64,000 nucleotides of DNA. Source: Rhodococcus rhodnii. GTDB taxonomy: Bacteria > Actinomycetota > Actinomycetes > Mycobacteriales > Pseudonocardiaceae. Position numbers and translations under genes: made by a program. The stretch spans positions 1 to 64,000 of the forward strand of contig JOAA01000016.1 in the NCBI GenBank assembly GCA_000720375.1. Direction: 5' to 3'. Below, one piece after another: positions 35,132-44,360 of this stretch; the first letter of the stretch is position 1; each line of letters opens with the position of its first letter. Under the pieces are notes generated by a model. That model had not been told where the DNA came from and searched no databases. It was given only the letters and a program-made list of their open reading frames with translations.

Positions 35132-37213
35132 ATGAAAAGGATCAGGACACGGGTTTTACCTGTCCTGTTAGCAGCCGCTGTGACCGGTTCCGCCGCCACC
35201 CCGCCAAGCAGTGCCCTGCCGAGCGGCGGGCACGTTGAGCACGCGCACGAACATCCGCTGATCCGAGCAGCCGTCGCTAGACCGAAGCAGTCGCCCGTGC
35301 CACCGAAACTTCCGGTGGTCAACGGGCCGGTGATCTCGGCGGCACGAGTCAAGGCCGCGGTGAACGCGACCACGAAGGTCGCGCTGCGAGTGCTGGTCAT
35401 CGCCAGTTCGACGACTGATTTCGGCTTGCCGACGTGGAAGTCCACGCTTGACCGGATCGGTCAGCCGTATGACGTGATACTGGCGAAGAACACCACCCTT
35501 CGAGCGAACATGCTCGTGAACAATGACGGAACGGCGAAATACAGCGCCGTCCTGCTCACCGACAACGCGCTGATCAGCGAGGGGACCAGCGCCTTCGATT
35601 CGGCCGAATGGGCCGTCCTGTGGTCCTACGAAAGGACACACGGGATCCGCCAGGTCTCCTTGTACACCTCTTACGGCACATTTCCGGAGGACTACTGCCT
35701 GCGGGAAGGCAGCGAAGGCCCGATCAGCACACCGGTACAGGCCACATTGACGCAGGCCGGATCGCAGTTCTTCGACTATCTGAAGGCTTCCGCCCGAATT
35801 CCGATCACCGAGTCCTACGTCTACCGCTCACGATTGCAGCCGGGCTGTTCCGCGCAGGCGCTGTTGACTGTGGGCAACGACGTGCTGGGCGTGACTTCAA
35901 CGACGTCCGATGGGCGAGAGCGTGCGGCGCTGACGTTCTCCTCCGGTGAGTACCAGGTGCACACCGACCTGTTGGGCTACGGGTTGCTCCGCTGGGCCAC
36001 GAACGGTGTTTTCCTCGGCGAGCAGCGGCACTGGCTGAACGTGGACGTCGACGACTGGTTCAACTACACCGCGCACCTGTACCCCGACGGCCGCCTGGAG
36101 ACCAATCCCGGCTTCCGGTTGTCCGGCCCCGAGGTCTCGGCCACGCACGCGCAGCAGAACTCGCTGCGTGACCGGTATCCGCTGGCTGACGAGTTCAACC
36201 TGAACATCCCGTACAACGGCGGCAACTTCATCCCGACCGCGCCGTCCCGCTGCAGTGCGATGAACACTCCCGACCCGCTGAGCAGCTTCTCCCGCTGTGA
36301 GGCCAACAACTTCCGGTGGATCAACCACACGATGCACCACCCGGCGATGGACTTCACGCCGTACGCCGAGAACGTCGCCGAGATCCGCGACAACCTCGCC
36401 GTGGCGCGGGACGCCGGGCTTGTCGTGCCCACCGAGATCCTGAAGACCGGCGGATACTCCGGTCTTGGCGTCTACTCGACCACGCCGAACGGCCCGCTCA
36501 AGGACTTCGGCCTGACCGGGTCCAATCGGGAGCTGCTGCGGGCGGCCAAGGATCTCGGCGTGAAGTACCTGCACGGCAACATGTCCTTCGAAGGCCATCG
36601 GCCGCCGTGTTTCAGCTGCTCGATCACGCATCCGCTGGAGCCCGCGGTCTCGGTCGTGCCGGACTGGCCGGTGAACATCGGCTACCAGGTCACCACACCC
36701 GCCGAGCAGACCTATCTGTACAACAGCCTTTACGGCCCGAACGGTCAGTTCCCGACGCATCCGCGCAACCTGACCTACGCCGAGATCCTCGCGCTCGAGG
36801 CCGAGGTCGGGCTGTCGCACGTGATGAACGGATCGGCGTACGCGCACACCTTCCACCAGGGCAACGCACACCACTACGCGCCGGGCAAGAGCCTGATCTT
36901 CGACTGGGTCGAGGAAGTCGTCCGGCAGTACAACAACTTCTACCAGGTGCCGCTGAAGGGCCCGGACTGGAGCAAGCTGGCGAACTACACCAAGGCTCGC
37001 AGCGCCCACTTCAACGAGATCAAGGCCGGACCCGACGTGGTGTGGGACCGGCTGACCAACATCGTCACGATCAACGCCGACACGACCGGGACGCTGTTCG
37101 TCACCGGGGCCAGCCTCGCCACCGTGCCATCCGAGCGGTACGGCGCGGACCTGATCTCCCAGGCAAGCGTCCGCCCTGGCTCCCAGATCCTGCTCGCGCA
37201 GCCGACGAGGTAG
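35132..37213 (+). CDS. Agd3-like secreted polysaccharide deacetylase (CE18), copy 1
   Basis: A 693-residue secreted protein. It has a signal peptide, then an N-terminal alpha/beta domain (RVLVIASSTTDFGLPTWKSTLDRIG; CBM87-like), a NodB-fold deacetylase domain and a C-terminal beta domain. The metal/catalytic motifs are DVDDWF (D305, D307, D308) and HTMHH (H399, H403), followed by HVMNGSAYAHTFHQGN. This layout matches fungal Agd3, which deacetylates N-acetylgalactosamine in galactosaminogalactan. The ATG follows GAGGGG. It heads a seven-gene operon with a PelF-like glycosyltransferase. The substrate is inferred, not shown. Confidence 0.8.
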   Translation: MKRIRTRVLPVLLAAAVTGSAATPPSSALPSGGHVEHAHEHPLIRAAVARPKQSPVPPKLPVVNGPVISAARVKAAVNATTKVALRVLVIASSTTDFGLPTWKSTLDRIGQPYDVILAKNTTLRANMLVNNDGTAKYSAVLLTDNALISEGTSAFDSAEWAVLWSYERTHGIRQVSLYTSYGTFPEDYCLREGSEGPISTPVQATLTQAGSQFFDYLKASARIPITESYVYRSRLQPGCSAQALLTVGNDVLGVTSTTSDGRERAALTFSSGEYQVHTDLLGYGLLRWATNGVFLGEQRHWLNVDVDDWFNYTAHLYPDGRLETNPGFRLSGPEVSATHAQQNSLRDRYPLADEFNLNIPYNGGNFIPTAPSRCSAMNTPDPLSSFSRCEANNFRWINHTMHHPAMDFTPYAENVAEIRDNLAVARDAGLVVPTEILKTGGYSGLGVYSTTPNGPLKDFGLTGSNRELLRAAKDLGVKYLHGNMSFEGHRPPCFSCSITHPLEPAVSVVPDWPVNIGYQVTTPAEQTYLYNSLYGPNGQFPTHPRNLTYAEILALEAEVGLSHVMNGSAYAHTFHQGNAHHYAPGKSLIFDWVEEVVRQYNNFYQVPLKGPDWSKLANYTKARSAHFNEIKAGPDVVWDRLTNIVTINADTTGTLFVTGASLATVPSERYGADLISQASVRPGSQILLAQPTR

Positions 37214-37217
37214 GCAG

Positions 37218-39257
37218 ATGAATCCACGCCGGCTGGGCCGAAATCTGCCCATTCCGTTGCTGATCATTGTCGCGCTCGGGCTGGTGGCCGTCACGCTGTC
37301 CAGCCCGTCGGGACTCAGCCCGACCACGAGCACAGGAACCACGGCAGATCCTGTGCTGCCCGAACAGCCGCCATTGCCACGCAAACAACGAGTCCCGGTT
37401 CGTACCGCATCGATCGATTCGGGACCTGGCACACGCGTCGCGTTGCGGCAGTTGGTGGTGGCGACGGACGCGGAGGATTTCGGCCTGGCCGCGTGGAAGT
37501 CAGTCCTCGACGGGATCGGCACGCCGTATGACGTGTTGCTGGCTCGGACCGAACGGCTGGATGCCAGCCGGTTGGTCCGACCGGATGGCGTCGGCAAGTA
37601 CAACGCGATCCTGTTGACCAACAACGCCTTGCTCTACGCGAACAACGGCGCCTACCGCAGTGCGTTCGACGCTCCACAGTGGACGGCGTTGTGGGACTAC
37701 GAACGCGAGTTCCAGGTTCGTCAAGTCGCGCTCAACACATTCCCCGGGCAGACCCCGGAAGACTACTGCCTGCGTCCGGTAGGTGAAGGATCCGTCGGGA
37801 CCAAGCCGGAACTGGCGTCCATCGCGGACGCCCGGCTGTTCGACTATCTCAAGGACGACGCCAAGATTCCGATCACGCAGTCCTATTTGTACCGGGCCAA
37901 ACTCGGCTGCTCGGCCGAGCCGGTGCTCAAGGTCGACGATGACATCGTCGGCGTGATCAGCAAAGCGCCCGACGGCCGGGAGCGAGCCGCGGTGACGTTC
38001 TCGCTCGGCCCGGACGCCGTGTCGACAAAGCTACTCGGGCCGGGCCTGGTCCGCTGGGCCACGAAGGGCGTCTTCGTCGGTGAACAGCGGTACTGGTTCG
38101 GCGTTGACGTGGACGACTGGTTCAGCAGCACGCTGCGCATGCGTTCGGACGGCACCAAGGACGTCTACCGGCTGACCGGCACCGAGGCCGCCGAAGTCGC
38201 CAACCAGCAGAGGAAAGCGCGGCAGAACCACCCGCTGGCGAAAGACTTCACGCTCAATCTGCCTTACAACGCAAGCAAATTCGACGCCCGGGCGCGATGT
38301 GGTGACGACACCGCCGAAACGTTGAGCAGCTACACCAAGTGCTTGGCCGACGAGTTCCGGTGGATCAACCACACCAGCACGCATCCACAGATGAACGACA
38401 CCTCCTACGAGCGCAGCCACACCGAGATCCGCCGCAACCTCAACGACGCGGCGATCGGCGGGCTGAAGGTGCCGCACAACGTACTCAAGACGCCGGAATA
38501 CTCCGGCCTTGGCGTCTACAACCCGGATCCGATGTCGCCGGATCCACCGACCGACTACGGACTGGGCGGTTCCAACAAGGAAATGCTCAGGGCGGCAAGC
38601 GATCTCGGCGTCCGCTACGTCCAGGGCAACATGTCCTTCGCCGGGCACCGGCCGTCCTGCTTCAACTGCGGCATCTACCACCCGTTGCAACCCAACGTGT
38701 TCATGGTGCCGGACTGGCCGACCAACATCGCTTTCGAGGCGGTCACGCCAGAAGAACAGACCGCGCTCTACAACGCTGAATACGGCGAGCACACCTACGA
38801 CGCGATCGTCAAAGGTGAAGCCGAAGTCGCGTTAGGACACGTGATGAGCGGCTCGGCGTATGTCCACACGCTACACCAAGGCAACCTCCACCAGTACGCC
38901 ACCGGCAAGAGTCTTGCGTTCGACTGGATCGATGCCGTGCTCGCCGGATACAGCTCGTACTACCGGGTTCCGTTGAAGAACACCGACTGGATCACGCTGG
39001 CGAACTACGTCGAGAACCGCACGGCACACTTCGCTCAGCTCAAGGAAGACGCGATCTGGAACCGTGTCACCAACGCGGTCACGTACACACCCAAGAACAA
39101 TGGATCCCTCTTCATCACGGGGATCGAGACGCGGGAGGCAACCGAGGAAGACCAAAAAGGACCCGACGAGGCCGAGATCTACGGCGGTGACGCGATATCC
39201 CGGCTCGGTGTGACCGCGGGCCAGGCCATCACACTGACGGCGAGTCCTCGCTCATGA
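37218..39257 (+). CDS. Agd3-like polysaccharide deacetylase (CE18), copy 2
   Basis: A 679-residue paralogue of the preceding gene, beginning 4 nt after it. The N-terminal hydrophobic helix (IPLLIIVALGLVAVTL) has no clear cleavage site and may be a membrane anchor. The deacetylase motifs are kept: DVDDWF (D297, D299, D300), HTSTH (H385, H389) and HVMSGSAYVHTLHQGN. Both copies therefore look catalytically competent. They share order and most motif blocks but differ widely in linkers, so the duplication is not recent. The stop overlaps the next start as ATGA. Confidence 0.78.
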   Translation: MNPRRLGRNLPIPLLIIVALGLVAVTLSSPSGLSPTTSTGTTADPVLPEQPPLPRKQRVPVRTASIDSGPGTRVALRQLVVATDAEDFGLAAWKSVLDGIGTPYDVLLARTERLDASRLVRPDGVGKYNAILLTNNALLYANNGAYRSAFDAPQWTALWDYEREFQVRQVALNTFPGQTPEDYCLRPVGEGSVGTKPELASIADARLFDYLKDDAKIPITQSYLYRAKLGCSAEPVLKVDDDIVGVISKAPDGRERAAVTFSLGPDAVSTKLLGPGLVRWATKGVFVGEQRYWFGVDVDDWFSSTLRMRSDGTKDVYRLTGTEAAEVANQQRKARQNHPLAKDFTLNLPYNASKFDARARCGDDTAETLSSYTKCLADEFRWINHTSTHPQMNDTSYERSHTEIRRNLNDAAIGGLKVPHNVLKTPEYSGLGVYNPDPMSPDPPTDYGLGGSNKEMLRAASDLGVRYVQGNMSFAGHRPSCFNCGIYHPLQPNVFMVPDWPTNIAFEAVTPEEQTALYNAEYGEHTYDAIVKGEAEVALGHVMSGSAYVHTLHQGNLHQYATGKSLAFDWIDAVLAGYSSYYRVPLKNTDWITLANYVENRTAHFAQLKEDAIWNRVTNAVTYTPKNNGSLFITGIETREATEEDQKGPDEAEIYGGDAISRLGVTAGQAITLTASPRS

Positions 39258-40675
39258 CCTCGGCGGAGCGGGCAACACTCCCGAAACCAGCGGCTACGCG
39301 AAGCCTCAAGATCGCACTGATCTCCGAGGGCGCGTATCCGTTCCACCCAGGCGGCGTCAGCCTGTGGTGCGACCAGCTGATCAACGGCATGCCCGAGCAC
39401 CGGTTCACCGCCGTCGCACTGACCGTGGACGGCTCCGAGCGCAGCACCTGGGCGGCCCCTGAGAACCTGGCCGAGGTCGTGAACCTGCCGTTGTGGGGTG
39501 AACCGCCGGAGGAACGGCGAAAGCTCCGGGGCTTCGCCGGGATCCACGCCTCGTTTCTCGAAGCACTGCGGCCACCGGGAACTCCAGACGCGTTGCTGGC
39601 CGTGTTACCCGATCTCTTCCGGTACGCGCAGACCGCGGATCTCGGCAAGGCGATGCTGTCCAACGATGCCATCGACCGGTTGATGACACTGTGGACCGAA
39701 CCGCTCAGCCTGCGTGACGCGTTGACCGCAGCCGATTTGCTGGAACACATGCTGCGGCCGTTGTCCTATCCCCCAGTCCAAGCCGACATCTGTCACCTGT
39801 CCATGAACGGTCTGAGCGCACTGGTCGCGATGGCCGCGAAATGGACGTACGGCACACCGATCCTGATGTCCGAACACGGCGTTTACTTGCGAGAGCGCTA
39901 CCTCGGCATCGTCAATGAACCCGCGCCGCACTCCGTGAAAGTGCTCTTGCTCAGCTTCTTCCGGGCGTTGGCCGGCGCGGCCTACCGAGCGGCGGACATG
40001 CTCGCGCCGCACTCCAGCTACAACCGTCGCTGGCAGCTGCACAACGGCGCGGACGCCAGCCGCATGCGCACGATGTACAACGGGATCGATCCGGCCGACT
40101 TCCCGCCGGTCGAGCACGAGCCGGACGTGCCGACGATCGTGTTCGTCGGCCGGATCGACCCGTTGAAGGACCTGCACACCCTGATCAGGGCGTTTCACTT
40201 GGTGCGTACGGAGATCCCGGACGCACGGCTGCGGATGTTCGGGCCGGTCACCCCGGCCAACGAGGGCTACCACGCCAGCTGCGTCAGCCTGATCGACGAG
40301 CTGGGACTCGGTGCGTCCGCGACCTTCGAAGGCCGGGTTCCCCGGCAGATCGACGCTTACCACGCGGGGCATCTGGTCGCGTTGACCAGTGTGTCCGAAG
40401 GGTTCCCGTTCACCGTCGTCGAATCGATGTCGGCAGGCAGACCGCAGGTGTGCACCAACGTCGGCGGCGTGTCCGAAGCGGTCGGTGACGCCGGATTCGT
40501 TGTCGCGCCCCGTGATCACGCAGCCGTCGCGCGGGCCTGCGTCAAGCTGCTCACCGACACGCCGTTGCGGCGCAAGCTCGGCCGCGTCGCGAGACAACGG
40601 GTTCTGGAGAACTTCACCTTGCAGCAATGGAATGACAGCTACCGCGGCATCTACAGTGAGCTGGTGACGCGATGA
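39254..40675 (+). CDS. PelF-like GT4 glycosyltransferase
   Basis: A 473-residue cytosolic glycosyltransferase. The N-terminal domain opens with KIALISEGAYPFHPGGVSLWCDQLINGMPEHRF, the pattern of PelF (DUF3492). The C-terminal half has the GT4 features FVGRIDPLKDLHTLIRAF, the EX7E motif (E382, E390 in SEGFPFTVVESMSAG) and VCTNVGGVSEAV. PelF polymerises GalNAc/GlcNAc-type sugars from UDP donors in Pel exopolysaccharide. Its stop overlaps the start of the membrane protein gene (ATGA), the order and coupling expected for a synthase and its export partner. Confidence 0.85.
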   Translation: MTSAERATLPKPAATRSLKIALISEGAYPFHPGGVSLWCDQLINGMPEHRFTAVALTVDGSERSTWAAPENLAEVVNLPLWGEPPEERRKLRGFAGIHASFLEALRPPGTPDALLAVLPDLFRYAQTADLGKAMLSNDAIDRLMTLWTEPLSLRDALTAADLLEHMLRPLSYPPVQADICHLSMNGLSALVAMAAKWTYGTPILMSEHGVYLRERYLGIVNEPAPHSVKVLLLSFFRALAGAAYRAADMLAPHSSYNRRWQLHNGADASRMRTMYNGIDPADFPPVEHEPDVPTIVFVGRIDPLKDLHTLIRAFHLVRTEIPDARLRMFGPVTPANEGYHASCVSLIDELGLGASATFEGRVPRQIDAYHAGHLVALTSVSEGFPFTVVESMSAGRPQVCTNVGGVSEAVGDAGFVVAPRDHAAVARACVKLLTDTPLRRKLGRVARQRVLENFTLQQWNDSYRGIYSELVTR

Positions 40676-41997
40676 ACGAGATCGAGGCGGTCGACGAGCT
40701 CGCGAATCGGGTCGCACCGATGGTCGGCCGCGCGGTCGACGAACTGCAGATCGCGGCGGTGCTGGAAAGCCAGGGCTTCACCGACCAGGTCGCCAGGGAA
40801 CGCTACGGCGTCAAGGATGTCTTCGCCTTGGCGAGCGTGGTGTACCACCGGCTTCCGCGGGACGTCGAAGCCCCGTCGGACGAGCAACGTACGCGAAGGA
40901 CGTTCCGGGTACTGTCGCACGGACCGCTCTTCCTGTTGCCCAGCCTGAGTTATCCGGCCGTGTACGACTGGCTCGGCGGGCTGACCATGGTCCGTGGCCT
41001 GGTGTTCACCACCGCGATCGGGTGGTGGTGGGCGATGGGCATGAGCCTCGTGGCCTATCGCTTGCTCGGCCATGGTCTCGACCACGCGGCCGGGCGGTCG
41101 TTGCGCATCCTCGGCGGCACAGGGCTTGGCATCGTGACCCTCGGATCCGCCGCGATCGACCCGAGGTTATGGGTGTTCTGTCTGGCACAGATGGGATTCC
41201 AGGTCTCGTCCTGTGTCATGGTGATCTACAAAAGGGAAGCACGGCTCGCGTTGCTGATGGTTCCCGCGTGTGCCGGCGGGGCGGCGCACTTGCTGTTCGA
41301 CGTGATGCTCGTGGCGCTCGGCTGCGGCCTTCTGTCCATTGTGCTCACACTGGCCATGTCATGGCGCGAGGCGGGCCGGGCACAGCCCGATGTACGGAAA
41401 CCGCCGCGGATGCCCATGTTGTTGCGGCTGACCGGGCCGAGTGTGGCGTATTCGGCTTTGTGCGCGGCGTTCCTGCTGAACACCGACGCGCGGTTCGTGC
41501 TGGCCGATCTGGATCTCGGGCTGGCGGTCGCTCCGCTTGTCCTCGGCATGGGTGCCGTGGAATGGCGGGCGCACCGGTACTCCGAGCAGGCGTTGGACGA
41601 ACTGGACCGCAGCCGCAGCGTCACGGCGTTCCGGCGGGCCACACAATCGCTGCTGATCCGAGAGCTGGCGTACTGCCTGGTGATCCTGGGCTGTATCGCA
41701 CTGCTCATGCTCGGCGTGCTCGGCCAGTTCGGCCTGCTGACCACCCGGGGTTCGCTGCTCGTGGACGCCCACGTGGTGCTGGGTGGCGTGTTCTTCCTCG
41801 GGTTCGTACTGATGCGTTACGAGGGACTGCGCTGGCTGCTCGCGATCATGCCGGTCGTGATCAGCACCAACGTGATCGTCAACTATCTGCTGCCAGGTCA
41901 CGAGATCGCGGTGTTCCTCGTCTGCTGTGCCGCCTTGCTCGTGCTGTTCCTGCTGACCTCGCTGGTGTCCGCCGGTGAGGTCCGGCGCTACCGATGA
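40672..41997 (+). CDS. PelG-like polytopic membrane protein (predicted polysaccharide export partner)
   Basis: A 441-residue protein. About 65 hydrophilic residues are followed by 10 to 12 membrane helices (for example [59 protein letters not shown]). Size and helix number are close to PelG, the transporter-like partner of PelF. Direct sequence similarity to PelG is not obvious by eye, so the call rests on topology and on the ATGA overlap with the PelF-like gene. Fungal Gt4c appears to join comparable GT4 and membrane parts in one chain. Confidence 0.6.
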   Translation: MNEIEAVDELANRVAPMVGRAVDELQIAAVLESQGFTDQVARERYGVKDVFALASVVYHRLPRDVEAPSDEQRTRRTFRVLSHGPLFLLPSLSYPAVYDWLGGLTMVRGLVFTTAIGWWWAMGMSLVAYRLLGHGLDHAAGRSLRILGGTGLGIVTLGSAAIDPRLWVFCLAQMGFQVSSCVMVIYKREARLALLMVPACAGGAAHLLFDVMLVALGCGLLSIVLTLAMSWREAGRAQPDVRKPPRMPMLLRLTGPSVAYSALCAAFLLNTDARFVLADLDLGLAVAPLVLGMGAVEWRAHRYSEQALDELDRSRSVTAFRRATQSLLIRELAYCLVILGCIALLMLGVLGQFGLLTTRGSLLVDAHVVLGGVFFLGFVLMRYEGLRWLLAIMPVVISTNVIVNYLLPGHEIAVFLVCCAALLVLFLLTSLVSAGEVRRYR

Positions 41998-42019
41998 TCT
42001 GCAAAAGGAGGGTTCCATC

Positions 42020-42739
42020 ATGCACGCGGTGATACTCGCTGGGGGGCGGGGAGTAAGACTGCGGCCATACACCACGGCGCTGCCGAAACCGTTGGTGCCG
42101 ATCGGCGAGGAGTACGCGATCCTCGACATCATCATGCAGCAGCTCAGATCGCAGGGCTTCACCCGCGCGACGCTGGCGATCGGCCACCTCGGCTCGCTGA
42201 TCCAGGCCTTCGTCGGAGACGGTTCGCGCTGGGGGATCTCGGTCGACTACTCCGAGGAGGAGTCGCCGCTGTCCACGATCGGCCCGCTGCTGAACTTCCT
42301 CGACCAGCTGCCCGAGCACTTCCTGGTGATGAACGGGGACGTGCTGACGGATCTGGACTATGTCGCGTTGTTGAACCACCACACCGAAACCCGTGCACCG
42401 CTGACGATCGCCACCTACCAACGGCAGGTGAAGATCGACTTTGGCACGTTGGAGACCTCGGACGGGCGGATCGTGCGCTTCGTCGAGAAACCAACGTTGT
42501 CGTACGGCGTCAGCATGGGTGTCTACGCGATGTCTCGCAAGACACTCGCGCCCTATCCGCGCAATGTCCCGTTTGGACTGGACGAACTCGTGCTCGATCT
42601 GCTGGCCAAGGACGAACCGCCTGCCGCGTACGACTTTGACGGGTACTGGCTGGATATCGGGCGGCCGGACGACTACGACGAAGCCAACCGGGAGTTCGAG
42701 CGGCTCCGGCCGATTCTGGTCCCGGAGGCACTGCGGTGA
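42020..42739 (+). CDS. Sugar-1-phosphate nucleotidyltransferase
   Basis: A 239-residue NDP-sugar pyrophosphorylase that would activate a hexose 1-phosphate with NTP. The N-terminal signature is [25 protein letters not shown]. The substrate-site strands are [13 protein letters not shown] and [17 protein letters not shown], with [16 protein letters not shown] at the C-terminus. It resembles mannose-1-phosphate guanylyltransferase or glucose-1-phosphate transferases; the nucleotide cannot be decided by eye. The ATG at 42020 is preceded by a perfect AAAGGAGG, which rules out the upstream in-frame start at 41975. Confidence 0.88.
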   Translation: MHAVILAGGRGVRLRPYTTALPKPLVPIGEEYAILDIIMQQLRSQGFTRATLAIGHLGSLIQAFVGDGSRWGISVDYSEEESPLSTIGPLLNFLDQLPEHFLVMNGDVLTDLDYVALLNHHTETRAPLTIATYQRQVKIDFGTLETSDGRIVRFVEKPTLSYGVSMGVYAMSRKTLAPYPRNVPFGLDELVLDLLAKDEPPAAYDFDGYWLDIGRPDDYDEANREFERLRPILVPEALR

Positions 42740-43599
42740 AACGGGTACTGCTCTTCGGCGGCTCGGGGTTCCTCGGCGGTCACGTCGCCGCCACCCTCGA
42801 CGGGCGGGCGACGGTCGTCCAGGCGGGTCGTCGATCCGGGCTGCGCCACGACTTGGTCAACGATGACGTGGCCAAGCTCGTGACCCTGCTGCGTGAGGTC
42901 AAGCCGGACGTCGTGGTCAACTGCACCGGCCTGTTATCCGGTTCCGCCGCGGAACTGGTTTCGGCCAACGTGCTCACGACCGCGTATCTCCTCGACGCGG
43001 TCAGTTCCGTCTCCGCCGGAACGAGGTTGGTGGTGATGGGTTCGGCCGGCGAGTACGGCGTCGTCCCCGTGGGAACCCCGGTTTCCGAAGATAGCCCGAC
43101 GGTTCCCGTTGCGACATACGGGATCACCAAACTGGCCAGCACGTCGATGGTCAGCGCGTCCAATCTGGACGCAGTGTCGTTGCGTGTCTTCAACCCGATC
43201 GGGCCCGGTGTCGGCGCGGACACTGTGCTCGGCCGGGCCGCGGCGAGCATCCGCACGGCACTGCGGGACGGCCAGAACAAGATCTTGCTTGGTCCGCTGG
43301 ACTCGTACCGGGATTTCGTGGACGTCCGGGACGTGGCGAGCGCGATCGCCACCGTGGCATTGGCGGACGAGGTGCTGTACCCGGTGCTGAACGTCGGAAG
43401 TGGACACGCGGTGCTGATCCGGGACGCGGTCAAACTGCTGGCCGAGGTCGCCGGGTTCACCGGCGAGATCTCCGAAGCCGACCCGCCGGTGCACCGATCC
43501 GGCGCGGTGACCTGGATCGCCGCGGACATCAGCCGGCTCACCGCCCTGGGCTGGCGGCCCCAGCACGACCTGCCCGCCTCCATCCGTGCCCTCTGGTGA
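42736..43599 (+). CDS. NAD-dependent sugar epimerase/dehydratase
   Basis: A 287-residue extended short-chain dehydrogenase. The nucleotide-binding motif is GGSGFLGG (residues 8-15), the catalytic set is GSAGEYG followed by YGITK, and the sugar-binding part includes [10 protein letters not shown] and [11 protein letters not shown]. It probably modifies the sugar moiety of the nucleotide sugar made by the preceding enzyme. The GTG start overlaps the previous stop (GTGA). It is the last gene of the rightward operon, which ends at the palindromic repeat. Confidence 0.87.
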   Translation: MKRVLLFGGSGFLGGHVAATLDGRATVVQAGRRSGLRHDLVNDDVAKLVTLLREVKPDVVVNCTGLLSGSAAELVSANVLTTAYLLDAVSSVSAGTRLVVMGSAGEYGVVPVGTPVSEDSPTVPVATYGITKLASTSMVSASNLDAVSLRVFNPIGPGVGADTVLGRAAASIRTALRDGQNKILLGPLDSYRDFVDVRDVASAIATVALADEVLYPVLNVGSGHAVLIRDAVKLLAEVAGFTGEISEADPPVHRSGAVTWIAADISRLTALGWRPQHDLPASIRALW

Positions 43600-43604
43600 A
43601 AAAC

Positions 43605-43650
43605 CTCGTGAGTGTTTTGGCCGGTTCTAACCGGTCAAAACACTCACGAG
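43605..43650. repeat. 46-bp palindromic repeat, copy 2 (convergent gene ends)
   Basis: Arms CTCGTGAGTGTTTT and AAAACACTCACGAG enclose GGCCGGTTCTAACCGGTC. The pairing is complete except for one position in the inner stem. It lies between the ends of the two converging polysaccharide operons, and its right arm supplies the Ser-stop (TCG TGA) of the leftward GH114 gene. A transcription stop for both operons is the likely role. Confidence 0.9.
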
Positions 43651-44360
43651 CCTTGACCAGGCAGGGTGCCGAGGTCACGGGTACTCACGAAACAGGGCAT
43701 GCCGAACCTGGCCGCGCGTTCGCGGGCATACTCCGCCAACCGTGGAGTGTCCGCGTAGTCGAGGGCGAACACCTCGACGTCCAGCCCGAGTAACATCTCC
43801 GCGTACCGGGCGTGGACGTCGAGCACATCCGGCGGCCACGGCGCGTACCCGCTTTCGAGCCAGCGGGAGGTGAACGACTCGAACAACACCCCGTCGACAA
43901 GATCCGCCAGCTGCGGCAGCAGACCGAAACCGCGGTTGGCCAACAGGTAGTCCGGATAGGACAGTTCACGGATCGCGGCGATCAGCGTCAGCAGATGCGG
44001 CAGGTCCTCCGAGTAGGTCAGCTCGATGTTGAGCGTGTCGAGGAAGAAGCCCCGGAACCCGATCCGGCGCATGTCGCGTGCCCGGTTCAGGACGTGCTCG
44101 CTCCACCCAGGGTGTCCAACGTGGACGAACTTGCCACCCCAGTCCGGGTTGCGGTCCTCGCGTTGCCATTCCGCAGGCGGTCCCACGTCTTCGGTCAGCG
44201 ACAGGTAGCAGAGCGGCCGCACGCCGCGTACCACGAGCGACGCGATGTCCTGTTCGGAATACGCGTCGCCTTGCAGCACCACACGGTCGAACGCGACGAG
44301 CCGATCGATCTGGTTCATCCCGTAGTAGAACGCGATCGGCCCGCCGCGCTGATGGTTCAC
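43644..44360 (-). CDS. GH114 family protein (Ega3-like endo-alpha-1,4-polygalactosaminidase)
   Basis: A 238-residue TIM-barrel protein of the GH114 type. Visible features are the N-terminal AFYYGMNQIDRLVAFDRVVLQ, LCYLSLTED, the catalytic-strand motif GFRGFFLDTLN (D108), LANRGFGLLPQLADLVDGVLFESF and VFALDYAD. Fungal Ega3 of this family cleaves alpha-1,4-galactosamine in deacetylated galactosaminogalactan. The GTG at 44360 overlaps the epimerase stop (GTGA). From that start there is no signal peptide, unusual for an enzyme acting on an exported polymer. The stop codon is in the palindromic repeat. Confidence 0.75.
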   Translation of the reverse strand: MNHQRGGPIAFYYGMNQIDRLVAFDRVVLQGDAYSEQDIASLVVRGVRPLCYLSLTEDVGPPAEWQREDRNPDWGGKFVHVGHPGWSEHVLNRARDMRRIGFRGFFLDTLNIELTYSEDLPHLLTLIAAIRELSYPDYLLANRGFGLLPQLADLVDGVLFESFTSRWLESGYAPWPPDVLDVHARYAEMLLGLDVEVFALDYADTPRLAEYARERAARFGMPCFVSTRDLGTLPGQGS

